64,000 bases of DNA, taken from Strongylocentrotus purpuratus. Its lineage: Eukaryota > Echinodermata > Echinoidea > Camarodonta > Strongylocentrotidae. The translations under genes and the position numbers were made by a program. Positions 1 through 10,876 of the stretch are shown piece after piece. The stretch lies in assembly GCF_000002235.5 (NCBI RefSeq), contig NW_022145606.1, positions 20,077,480 through 20,141,479 of the forward strand, read 5' to 3'. The number at the start of each line of letters is the position of its first letter. Position 1 is the stretch's first letter. The notes beneath the pieces were generated by a model. That model did no database searches. It saw nothing but the letters and a program-made list of their open reading frames with translations, and was not told the origin of the DNA.

Positions 1-540
1 TGCATTCACGTTCCTTGTTATGCCTATATAAGCGTTACAGGGGTTCATGGACGTGGAGTGGGGGGGGGGGGGGGGGGGGGGTGGGGGGAGAAGTATGATT
101 ATGCCGACCTCCCTTGAAACAAATCTTTTTATTTCGCTAGGAAGAATCATATACAATGCAGATAACCAACCGTAATTGGACCAAGTTCTTCAGATATATA
201 TTTCGTTCACAAGACTTTGTATTACTATTCTATCCAATGTAGAAGGATTAAGTGATTAGATAAATATTTTCATAAGGGTAAGAAAGATCATGAAATTCTA
301 TCAACTCTAGATTACGTGTTTTTTCATGTTAAAGTCAACGTGAGAAGAGAGAACTTTTGCTAATGCAAGGCCTTTACTGTGGAACAATAGTAGCAGATCA
401 GTTGAAGTATACATAATATGTTAAAGTACAATATCTGTATGATTTGGCTTTAAATCAATCACTTCTTTATTTCGCTACAGTTGTGAACAGTTCTTTTATT
501 GTATTTCATTTCTTGCTCAAGTGTTCCTAGAGTATTTGAT
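1..540. other. Intergenic, no gene seen
   Basis: AT-rich sequence with a 20-base poly-G run at about 61-80. No long ORF, RNA gene or recognisable repeat was found. Confidence 0.6.
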
Positions 541-668
541 TTTGAAGTCATTTAGATTTATCAATACCAATACCTACATTCTGCTTAACGATTGAGAGTG
601 CCTTTTACATGATCATCTTCTAGCTTCAGGTTTCAGATTCCAGGTGTTCAATAGTACTCAGCATATAG

Positions 669-830
669 CAGTGGCGTATGCAGGATTTTTTAAAGGGGGG
701 GGGGGGTTGGGGGGGGGGGGGAGGGGGGTAAGAGGACAAAAACAAAGGGGGGGGTTTAAGGGGGTTTACACACATTAAAATACCAAAGGGGGGTTCAACC
801 CCGCCCCCCCCCCCCCTGGGTACGCGCCTG
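669..830. mobile_element. hAT-type MITE with 8-bp target duplication
   Basis: A short G/C-run element starts CAGTGGCGTATGCAGG and ends CCTGGGTACGCGCCTG. These form imperfect 16-bp terminal inverted repeats (12 of 16 matching). It is flanked by GCATATAG (661-668) and ACATATAG (831-838), an 8-bp duplication with one mismatch. CAGNGGCG ends with 8-bp duplications are typical of hAT elements. No coding capacity. A reverse-oriented relative lies near 51640-51725. Confidence 0.75.
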
Positions 831-1474
831 ACATATAGTACCGAAGCGCTTATGTCATATTTGCTCGTAATCCACTAGTTCTTAACACCAGTGCACGCGT
901 ATGAGTTTCACTGTGAAATCATTCAAGCAACGCACGGGAGCAGGGCAGTGCTTGACGCCGGCGTGATCACAACACGGTGACACCATTGTTAAGCACATCA
1001 TTGATTGGAACCCCGTCCCCCTTAAGCGTTGGTCACATCCCACCGTGCGTGTTTTTAGTCCGTACGGTTTTTGGAGAGGCCACGGCCGCCACGTTTTCTG
1101 AAAACGTAGGGAGGGAGTGGCAAAGGCAGGGAATGAGTACCGGCAAAGCACGTCACACGCACGGTGTAAGTACGTGGCCCGCACGCCACGCCTGGCCTAG
1201 AGCGGTTGCGTGCATCGTACGTTGCGCACGTGGTAAGTGCGTTGTACGTGCTTACAACGTGCTTACTACGTGCTTACAACGTACGGTCTCCGTGCGGTTG
1301 CCACGTTATCTTACGGAGGCCGTACTTACACGTGCTGCTCGCGTACGGTGTCCTTACTCACTCGCACGTTGTAAGTGCGTGCACGTCCGAAGAACTTGGT
1401 GAGTCGGGGTATGTCGAAGTATATAGGACGACATTCCCATTTTCTCTAGAAGTCCCAGCTGCTGCTGCCTCCTC

Positions 1475-2700
1475 ATGATGCCGCCCATTCCACCGCAGAG
1501 ACTCCGGGTTCTGATGCTGCAAGAACACCTTCAAGTGGCAGCGCATGAGCACGACGTGGTATTACTTGCCTTGATACGGGAGAGAGAGAGGCAACAGAGA
1601 TGCCGACGCAGGAGATGGTGGGTTCGCCCATGGATCGAGAGGAGGAGGCTTTTCGGGCAGTACGAAACGTTGTTCCAAGAACTAGAGCGTGAATCGCGGG
1701 GGGACTATGTCGGATACATCCGAATGGACCCCAATCTCTTCGCCGAGCTCCTGCTCCGAGTGACCCCTCGAATCACCAAGTGCCCAAGGTGTGTGTCTTC
1801 ATTTCTGCCATAACAAATTCTTGGTTTTGCTTTGTATTTGCTTTAAAATTTACGACTTCCGGGTGGCACACAACAGCATATCCACGTTTGTGCCGGGGGT
1901 CTGCACCGCCATCTACAAGGAACATAAGGAGGAGATGTTCAACATGCCCTCCACACAGAACGAGTGGAAAGCCGTCGCCAGCCAGTTTGGAACGCGATGG
2001 AACTTTCACCACTGTTATGGGGCGATCGATGGGAAACATATCGCCATCAAGAAGCCCAATAAAAGTGGATCGCTCTATTACAATTATAAGCGCTTCTGTT
2101 CTGTGGTGCTCCTGGCCATCGTGGATGCTAACTATTCCTTCTTGTGGTGCAAGGTGGGGGCAAACGGCTCTTCCTCAGACGCACGCGTGTTCAACGAGTC
2201 CACCCTCCGGGGGGCACTGGAGGACCACACCATTGGATTCCCAGCACCGGATCCACTTCCAGTCGACGACCGGAACTTTCCCTACTTCATCGTAGGCGAT
2301 GATGCTTTTCCCCTGCGAAAGTGGCTCTTGAAGCCATACAGTCGCCGTGCCATGACCAACAAAGAGAGCGTGATAAACTATCGGACCTCTCGGGCCCGTC
2401 GGGTTGTGGAGAACGGCTTCGAGATATTGGCTCACCGGTGGCGGTGCCTACTCACCACCCTGCTGTTGGAGCCTGACAGGGTGATTCGCGTTGTGTTGGG
2501 CTGCCTCACCCTTCACAATTGGCTGCGAAAGCGCCGGCCCGGACTACAGGACCTTAATTTGGACCACGAGGATGAGGATGGCAACGTGGTCCCTGGGGCC
2601 TGGAGGGAGGATGTGCAGATGACCGAACCCAACCAGATGGTCGGCCAACGGGCCTCAAGGGAAGGGAAAACCCTGGGAAACTTATCGAAGAAGACCGGAT
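1475..2700 (+). pseudogene. Harbinger (HARBI1-like) DDE transposase, internally deleted
   Basis: The first part (1475-1788) gives the usual N-terminal motif RRRRWWVRPWIERRRLFGQY and ends at PRITK. The second resumes near 1850 with YDFRVAHNSIS and runs through the DDE nuclease: first Asp in GAIDGKH, second in SSDARVFNES, third in VGDDAFPL, and the Glu in SRARRVVENGFEILAHRW. About 30 residues normally lying between these parts are absent, replaced by about 60 bp of AT-rich, intron-like sequence. A GT at 1789 could be an old splice donor, but no matching downstream exon was found. After about 2690 the frame reads into sequence belonging to the opposite gene. HARBI1 family members cut and paste DNA with a Myb-like partner. 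Family assignment is secure; activity is unlikely. Confidence 0.85.
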
Positions 2701-2997
2701 TGACCGAGAAGAACTCAACCAGGCGCTCCTCCTGTTTCGCCGAGAACGAGCAGTTGGCCTTTTCCTTTGTCACACCCTTTTCATGTGACTCCTTCTCCGA
2801 TCCACCAGCAGCACCCTCCTCATGATCAGACGCTTTGGCGTCACCATCTGGCTCCTTTTCGCTCCTCCTCTCCTCTTCCTCTCTGGCCCTCTCATCTTCC
2901 GCGGCCCGTTTTTGTTGGGCCTCTCTTTTCTTCTTATCCGCTGCCTTTTGAGCTGCAGATGCAGCTGACCCTTATTCTGTGTCTTCTTCGGCGCCAT
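2690..2997 (-). pseudogene. Harbinger second protein, MADF/Myb-SANT-like, 5' part only
   Basis: Read on the minus strand from ATG at 2997, the ORF starts MAPKKTQN. It shifts by one base into an Ala/Lys/Glu/Arg-rich charged linker, then reads FSAKQEERLVEFFSVNPVFF, the first helix of a MADF/SANT-like DNA-binding domain. The rest of that domain is missing because the frame runs into the antisense of the transposase 3' end near 2690. In this superfamily the second protein binds transposon DNA and helps bring the transposase to it. The convergent placement supports the call. One frameshift and a 3' deletion make it a broken copy. Confidence 0.6.
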
Positions 2998-4159
2998 CTT
3001 GGAGACGAAATGTTGGCACTCTTCCGTCGGCTCGGCTTTTGTTACTGCATAAATCAGTGCGCACAACGTGCGTTGTAAGTGCGGAGCACGTGCTTACTCG
3101 GTACGGTCCACGTGAGTTCTGCGTGCTCATTTAGAAAGTTGAACTGGGGAAGTGACGAGTAAGCAGGGACCACGCGCTTATCACGTGCGCAGCACGCACG
3201 TGCTAAGTGCGCCTTCCGTAGAGCAAGTGATCGTGGGAAACAAATTTAAAAAACGCACGGAGTCAGTGCGTTGTGCGCTCGTTGGCAGTACCGGGCACGC
3301 ACGTCACGCACACTGGGGGTGAATCGGTAGCCCGAACGCAGCGAAAGTTCCTCGTGCACTAAAAGTGCTACGGTGTGTCTGCGTGCTCCCAAATCCGTAC
3401 GGAGGCGGTACTCACCACGTACCGATACCCAAATTTTGCCCACGTTTTTGCACGTAGACAGCACGCACTTGCAAGTACGGCGGGATGTGACCACCGCATT
3501 ACTCAGTGTTATTTAGGGTACGCATATGCATGTTCCCTTCTTTTGAAAACACCCCCTTAAGTCCGGTGTTTAAGGTACGGGCCGGATTTGTGTGTACTAC
3601 GAGCCGGACTTTGGTGCGTGGAAAGTACCCCTTTACCGGACATTTTGGAACATGCATCGTATCCCTTAGTCCAGAATATGCACGGTCCTTTTTCCCTACA
3701 CACTTTATTCAAGCCGTCGAAGATGGCGTTATCAACAAACTCATAATTATGCTCACCAGCCCAGCTTTTCGCCGCCGGGCATCCTAATTTAATGATCACG
3801 CCATTATCGGGTGGTAGCAAGTAAGTAGGGAGAGGTAGCGTTAGCGTGCATGGTGGAAATCAAAATTAAATAGGCCAGATTCTGGACTACGTATTCCTCC
3901 GTTCACGGAGTGGGGGAGGGGCGATTGGAACCAGCAACCTTGACAACTTATATATTATGACGTCATACGTTAATACTCTATGCTACATATATTTTCATGA
4001 CTGTGTGATATGAATTGTCTCCTGATAAATAACAAAACGGTGTAACTATTTAAATGGTATTGCATGTTTATTTTGTATTGTATACCGTACACCAAAAATA
4101 AACAACATAATAAATAACAAACAAGATATAATCTCATGCAGCAATAATAATATAATAGT

Positions 4160-4985
4160 GAACATTTATAATGCGCCATGTCTGTCAAAAATGACACTCC
4201 TGGCACAGTTGTGTGGAAAGCATTACACATCAGCTTGTCCAATTATTTTATCTCTTAAGGCTTGTTTAGATGTGGTTGAATCTAAAGGGAAATCCAAACT
4301 TATACCAAATTTTGAATTAAATCTATTTCAAACTGATGCAAAATATTGCATAAATTTAACCTTATAATATGATCTCTTTCTTTCATGAGTTATTGTTAAA
4401 TCGATATGCAAGCAGCTTGTTTGAAACACATGTAAATATTTCTGAATGAATATGGAGAATGCATGGTAATAACAGGTACATAACATATTTTTGTATTAAA
4501 GTTGAAGCAGTATTTCCATCATGAACATTCATGGGAGAAGAGGAGCAATATTTGATCCTGGTACAATCTTCAGGGGTGGTTCCAGGGGGCAAAGTAGGCA
4601 CTGTAACTCTCAATTCCTTGTATGCCTTTTGTGTATGCTTCATATAAATCATAAAGTGTTGGATGAATGAACCCCTATATTTGCCATATAGTTTTTTCTT
4701 ATATTTTTTCTTCATAGATTTTGGAGGAATCCAACCCCTCCTGCAATTTATAAAATCTCGGAGCCGCCCCCTGATCTTGCAAACAATACTTTAGTGAAAG
4801 TAATAATACATTTCTGTATAATCGATATTGCTTCATACACTGTTGTGGTGCGAGACAAAGTATATGTTCCGCAGCATGATCATGACTAAACATGTGTATT
4901 ATGAAAGTATTCTGTATAAACATTGGAATATATCAAACATGCATAACATAATCTGAATTGTTCACTCTTTATAATTGTCTTTGTG
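4160..4985. other. Intergenic with a weak hAT-like remnant
   Basis: Mostly AT-rich. The stretch at about 4225-4330 resembles 14520-14600, sharing gcttgtcc, attattttatc and taaggcttg, so it is a low-copy repeat. From 4571 to 4773 a segment starts CAGGGGTGG and ends GCCGCCCCCTG, like hAT termini. Only ATCTT is duplicated at its edges, so it is weakly supported. No gene. Confidence 0.4.
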
Positions 4986-7900
4986 CAAACAATATAATTG
5001 AGAGGGGGTGGGGTGAGGGGCACAGTGTGATGAAGAAGGGGAGGAGGAAATTAGTAAGAGAGACGATAAGGCAGAAATAAAAGATGTAGATAGTGGGAAA
5101 TATGGAAATAGAGGGTGAGACGATAAGGTAAATCGGGGATGAAAAACTAAATAGAGAGGGGAGACAACGAAGGAAAGAAGAAGGTAAGAGTGAGAAAAGG
5201 GGATAGCGAGAGGAAGAGGGAATGGGAAAGAGAGAGAAAGAGAGGACAAAACAGACAAGAGAGGGGATAATGAAGGAAAGAGAGAAGGGATGAAAATGAG
5301 TGTTTGTATGTGAGTGATACAGAGGGGGCGAGGGAGTAAAGAGAAATGATAACAGATAATCATAATGAGAACATTTAAAGATATGTACAATGTTGTAGCA
5401 TGGTTCCAGCCAATGAGGGAGCACCAGTAAAATGAGGGGGGAGGAGGGGCACAACATGGACTTAGGGAACATGCCATTCAGAAAAAAATGTTCAAAAATG
5501 TATTTCTCATGATTCGTTATAGCAAGAAGATTTCTGTGTCTCTCTCTTCCTTACCACCTCTGTCTCTGTCTGTCTGTCTGTCTGTCTCTCTCTCCCTCAT
5601 GTTCCCACTATCCCAGTCGATGCCCCCAACCCCTCTTGGAATATTGTAGCACACCCATCACTTTAAACTTTTTTTTTTTCATCCCATTCACCTTCCGATT
5701 ACCTTCAAATTTGAAATCTCTGATGCAACTCACAATGATAACCAATTAGATTTTGAAGACACGGTTTAGGCAAAAAGCATTTTTTTCATAGACAATTAAT
5801 GGTGTATTTAACCAATGGAATCTGTCATGATGACTTAACAACACAATACATATATAAATATTCAACTGCAATTTTTTCCCTCATTTTGGTAATGTAAAAC
5901 TGATTAATGTCTTCCCCCAAAAATAAAATTGAACTGAAGAGGCATAGATTCACTCATTGCCTTTTTATAATCATCTTTTAGCAAGCTCTCTATGAATTTC
6001 CATGGTTTCCAGGACAGTACTCGTTATAGAGTAACGAAGTGCTAACGTCATATTTGCTCGTCGTATAGGTTTATACTGGTCCTAAGCATCAGTCAGAGCC
6101 TGCGTATGAGGTGCACCGTGAAATCATTCAGGCTTCCTGCTGGAGCAGGGAACATTCAGTGGTTGGGGCTGGTGTGATCACCACGCTACTGTTGAGCACA
6201 ACATTGCTTGGAACCAGCAACCCTGATAGTTTTGCAAATTTGACGTCATACCTTGATACTACATGTATATGCTACAACTATTTTCATGACTGTGTAATAT
6301 GAATGGTCTTCTGATAGATAACAAAACTGTGTAACGTATTTCATTATATAGCATTTTCATTTTATTTCATCTGCCACACACCAAACATAACAAACAAAGA
6401 AAATTTAAAAAAACAAGAAATAAACTTGTGCAACATTCTATATGATATTGTACATTCCATAGAATACAAAAATATGACCAAAAAAAACGAAAAACAGCGA
6501 CAATATTTCAACTGGAATAGGAGATTAGTGATTGCGAATAGTTGTATGTTGAATGACATACTATATAAAGCATTGATCTTCATATTGACACAGCTACACC
6601 AGTTACAGTATCTTTTCTACCAACCTACACAACAAAGATAAACATATTTCATTTAATAATTAACAACCAACAAAGTAAAATCTTACAAATACCGTGAATT
6701 ATGATGGTATGTACATTTCATGAGCGTACTTGTAATGTGAATTATTTCGTAATACATGCTGATACATACTATCGCTATACAATAGATTGTAAGCCATCAT
6801 CATAATCATTGTAATCTTCATCCTCATGACCTTGCATCATTGTTATATTATAGGTATAATACTTGTTTGATAGATATATGTATGCATCAACATGTCTCAA
6901 AGAAAATGATACAAAATAATGTTTTTCTTCAATATTACAAGTAATCGGTATAATCTACATGTGATGTTTGTGAGCGATAACAAACTGTATAGCTACATAT
7001 AAAAAAATGATATTTCCCGAAGCATAATTATAAATTATCAATAATATCAAAATGCACATATACTGGGTATTATAATGCTATGTACATATCATGAGCATAT
7101 ATTTATTGTAAATACTTTCTTGATGTATAATAAAACTTCGCCTTATTTAATTGTTATATTCATACCTCATAATTAAATGAAAAAATAACGAAATCGAATG
7201 TTGCAGAAACTTAGTATTATGCAGCTATTTACATGTTGTGAGTGTGTTATATAACAAGACTGCAACTTATTATCTTTGTATACCTCGCTTCTTACAAACT
7301 ACAAAAAAAGATTAATATATCTCGTAGCAAACTGATATAAACAACAAATTTGATTTTTTACAAATACTGGGTATTATGTTGCTTTGTACATGTTGTGATC
7401 ATACTTTTTGGATACACATATCAACATATCGCATAGCAGAATGAAAACAAAAATCGAAAGTTGCCCCCCAAAAGTATTATGTGCAGCTACTTATATGTTA
7501 TGCGTATGTTAGATGACAAAAGTCTGCAATATATTTGATATTGTAGCATTTGCCTTTCCAAAATTACGTATCAAACGTTTACATGTTCCATTGCAAAATT
7601 ATGAAATCAATAGTGTTGAATCTTACAAATTCTTGTTTTTTATATAGATTATATGTACATATCATGAGTATACTTGTAATGTAAATATATTTTGATAGAT
7701 AAGGAAACTTTGCATCATTAATTATTGCTATATTATTCAGATATTCTACCAAATAAACTTGTTGGATGTACATGTATCAACATTACCCAAGGCAAATTTA
7801 TAAATTCAACAACATACATCATACAAAAACCAGTATAATACAGCTGTTTACAAGTTGTGAGTATTTAAAAAGACAAAACTGTGCAAATTATTCCACCATT

Positions 7901-9735
7901 TTAGCATCGCTTTTGTGTCATATAAAATTCATAAAATAACAAAGTTAAATATTACAAATACTCGGTATTATTTCGCTATGTAAATGTTGTTAGCATACTT
8001 GTAACGTGAATGATTTCGTAACAAATAACAGGACTTTGCAGCCTATTTGATTGTTATGTTAATCATCATAATTGAAAATACCTAGATACACATATCAACA
8101 GAGCAGAATAGACAAACTGAATGGAAATTTGCCCCGAAGTAGTCATTTGCAGCTATTTACATGTTTTATAAGTGTGTTATATGACAGAAGTCTGCAACTT
8201 ATTTAATAATGTAGTATTTGCCTTTCAAAACATACATATCAAAGGTCCACATGTTCCATTGCACCATTTTGAAATCAATAGTGTTGAATCGTACAAACAT
8301 TTATTATTATACTGCTATGTACATATCATGATCATATTTGTAATATAAATATATTTTAATAGATAAAGACACTTTGCATCATTATTGATTGTTATTTTAT
8401 TCAGACATCCTACCAAATAAACTTGTTGGATGTACATGTATCAACATTACTCATGGCAAATTTATAAATTCAACAACATGAATCATACAAAAAAAACTCA
8501 GTATAATATAACTGTTTACAAGTTGTGAGTATTTTAAAAGACAAAACTGTACAAATTATTCCACCATTCTAGCATCGCTTTTGTGTCATAGAAAATTCAT
8601 AAAATAAAAAGGTAAAATACTAAAAATACTCGGTATTATTTCGCTATGTACATGTTGTTATCATACTTGTAACGTAAATGATTGTGTAGCAAATAACACG
8701 AATTTGCAACTCATTTGATTGTTTTATTAATCATCATAATTGAAAATACCTGTTAGATATACACATATCAACAGATATCATACCAGAATGAGAACAACAA
8801 ACAAAAGTTGCCCAAAGATAGTATTATGCAGCTATGTAGATGTTTTTAGTGTGTTAGGCAACAGAAGTCTGCAATACATTTAATATTGTAGCATTTGCCT
8901 TTCCAAAATTACGTATCAAAGGTTTACATGTTCCATTGCAACATTATGAAATCAATAGTGTTAAATCTTACAAATACTTGTTTTTATATACATGTATATA
9001 ATGTACATATCATGAACATACTTGTAATGTAAATATATTTTGATAGATTAGGAGACTTTGCATCATTATTGCTTGTTATATTATTCAGACATTCTACCAA
9101 GTAAACTTGTTGGATGTACATCTATCAATATTACTCATGGCAAATTTATAAATCCAATAACTTGAATCAAAATACAAATATAACTACAAACAAACTCAGT
9201 ATAATACAGCTGTTTCAAAGTTGCGAATATTTCAAAATACAGAACTTTGCAACTGATTTCATTATTTTAGCATCGCTTCTATGAAACTATAAATACATAA
9301 CATAATATTTCATAAACAAATCACAAAGTCACAAACTTAAATCGTACAAATTCTGGGTATTTTACAGCTATATACATGTTTACATGTTCTGAGCATATTC
9401 AACATTCATATTCCTGCATGATGCCATGCAATCCAAATCATATTATACATTTCACGGTTTCAAACGAATATACCAATACATGTTTACTTAGTGCAGCTAT
9501 GTACATGTACCTATATTAATGAGCGTGTATATTGTATATGTTGTGTGTTTTTTAGCCATAGTGGCAGTTAATTAGAACATACTCAGAGTTTACTCCCTTC
9601 TAGATCTAAACATATGATATACATGGAAGTCTCTTGACAAAGGGGGAAATTATTATCCTTTATTGTTGTAGAATATGTTCAATGCAAAGTACATGGACAT
9701 GGAATAGATTAACATATAAGGCATCGAGTAACCAT
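4985..9735 (+). repeat. Family A repeat copy 2, near full length
   Basis: In order: a GA-rich tract (4985-5340), a segment with CCAGCCAATGAGGG (about 5409), a CT-rich tract (5535-5600), a unique-looking front (5650-6640), then a degenerate tandem array (6640-9530) and a tail with AGCCATAGTGGCAG. Every block has counterparts in the copies at 20380, 31735 and 59040. No ORF is conserved between copies, so it looks non-coding. It lies just downstream of the first TRIM-like gene copy and belongs to the duplicated module. Confidence 0.75.
7367..9350 (+). repeat. Degenerate ~155-bp monomers in ~670-bp higher-order units
   Basis: A motif around (G/C)CTATGTACATRT..TGAGCATACTTGTAATG recurs at about 7367, 7475, 7640, 7830, 7960, 8137, 8293, 8500, 8630, 8820, 8980, 9190 and 9350. 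Four variants repeat in fixed order (cggtattatttcgctatgta; gcagctatttacatg; atgtacatatcatga; cagctgtttacaagttg), giving a higher-order period of about 670-720 bp. Spacing was judged by eye. Confidence 0.65.
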
Positions 9736-10105
9736 GTCAACTTTGAGATGCATTGACCCTACGTGTTACCAGTGCTTGTGATACAGTGTAATACTGAAGC
9801 CTTACACAAATTGCGCTTCAAAAAAAATCGTGATGTGCTTTTAAAAAGTTAAAATTTTTGAGTGACCGGCTTTACCATATCCATTTACCCCCAATAGACT
9901 GCAGTGTAATACAAACCGTTGGGAAAATGTTTTTTTTTTATTTCGAATTCCAGTCATAAATAGTTTGATAATCAAACATGCGATTGGTTTGTAAAAGTCA
10001 TTGGATTCATTTCTGACAATACAATTACGATTGCAGCATGAACTAATTCCAGGACATTGTTTAGAGTCTGAGGCAAAGATACTCAGTCCCTTTAATAGCA
10101 ACATG
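9736..10105 (+). repeat. Interspersed repeat family B, copy 1
   Basis: Matches 17655-18010 over about 360 bp, sharing CCTACGTGTTA, TTGCGCTTCAA, the GAGTG..CGG.TTTACCATA segment and TTGTAAAAGTCAT. It interrupts family A, whose tail resumes near 10130. Class unknown; no ORF shared between copies. Confidence 0.65.
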
Positions 10106-10876
10106 AAAAAGAAAACATAATAAGAAAACAAATTAAATATTACAAATACTCCTTGTTAAGCAGCTACTTATTTGTTTTAGTATGTAATATGTGAATAGTT
10201 CCTTGATAGATAGAAAGACTGTGCACCTTTTTACCCGATTCTCAGTTGACAGGTGACATATCATTTGACATAATGAAGAAGAAGGCTAACAGATAGAGAG
10301 GTATGGAAAAACAATTGAAGAGGGCTCTCCTGTGTGGACTGACCTTACCACAATTATTGGGAGAGTCACACAATTTCGTTGCTCGAATGACTTAGATCAA
10401 TATGTGACAGAGGAAAATAAAAAATGTCTAAATTTGAATCTTCTTTAGTCAGATACGGAAACTCTGCATCGATTACGTATTTCAATGACAGTGATATTTG
10501 TTCTTCTAAAGTCACTATGGTTTAAATTTCATTATTACATCTTACTATTTTCGTTTGATTTATGTATTCTATAATTCATGGCATGACCTGGCTTGAACCT
10601 GGTTATGGGTCTTGTAATTCCGCCCATGCAAGTTCATGTATTGCTATACTTTTCTTTGACGTAAATACATTATTACAACAATTCATTCATTTATGTGACA
10701 ATCGTTTATCCTGTATATGATATAATCATAACTAATCTAAGTACATGTCATAACATTTGTATCAATATATATATATATGAAACTATTTGAATGCTAGTGA
10801 TGATAGCTATATCATTCATGTATAAACGCTGGTATACCTAATAAACATGGACAATTGTTATCCGACATGATTTGAT
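10105..10876 (-). other. Family A tail and 3' flank of TRIM-like copy 1
   Basis: 10130-10370 matches 36940-37170. 10380-10860 matches 37170-37340 and 46255-46566, the 3' flank of the second TRIM-like gene (shared: ACCTGGCTTGAA and GTATTGCTATACT). It probably holds the old 3' UTR. No separate gene. Confidence 0.55.

Larger units (their letters stand above)
1025..3498 (+). mobile_element. PIF/Harbinger DNA transposon with TIRs and TTA duplication
   Basis: The terminal inverted repeats are about 24 bp long and match at about 20 positions. Their shared core is GGTCACATCCC (1031-1041, and inverted at 3482-3492). The element is flanked by TTA at 1022-1024 and 3499-3501, the 3-bp duplication expected for Harbinger. 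It holds a plus-strand transposase and a convergent minus-strand MADF/Myb-like ORF, the usual two-gene layout. GC-rich direct and inverted repeats of the ACGTGCTTAC type fill the subterminal zones (about 1140-1400 and 3056-3430). Internal deletions in both genes suggest the copy cannot move itself. Confidence 0.8.
1013..3922. mobile_element. Possible outer DNA element hosting the Harbinger
   Basis: The block is bounded by the direct repeat GATTGGAACC (1003-1012 and 3923-3932), which is single-copy in intact family A copies. Its edges read CCGTCCCCC on the left and, reverse-complemented, GCCCCTCCCCC on the right: a short imperfect inverted repeat. The Harbinger occupies 1025-3498, leaving about 9 bp of outer element on the left and about 420 bp on the right (3502-3922). 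No gene is recognisable in the right part. An 8-10-bp duplication would suit hAT or Mutator; the class is not established. Confidence 0.4.
540..4160 (+). repeat. Family A repeat copy 1, split by insertions
   Basis: The parts at 540-1012 and 3923-4160 match the front of the longer family A copies at 5940 and 31735. Shared landmarks are the tatttgctcg segment, the gtgatcac segment and the ttggaaccagcaacc segment. Two insertions split it: a small hAT-like element (669-830) and a 2.9-kb block (1013-3922) holding a Harbinger transposon. GATTGGAACC occurs at both edges of the large block. The copy stops near 4160, before the monomer array seen in the longer copies. Confidence 0.7.

Noticed and set aside
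882-1478. ORFs of 90-141 codons on both strands
   Set aside because: They lie over the GC-rich subterminal repeats of the Harbinger; GC-rich repeats lack stops. No domain seen.
4962-5477. Two long minus-strand ORFs (about 170 codons)
   Set aside because: They translate a GA/CT-rich low-complexity tract, and both frames are open for that reason. No domain.
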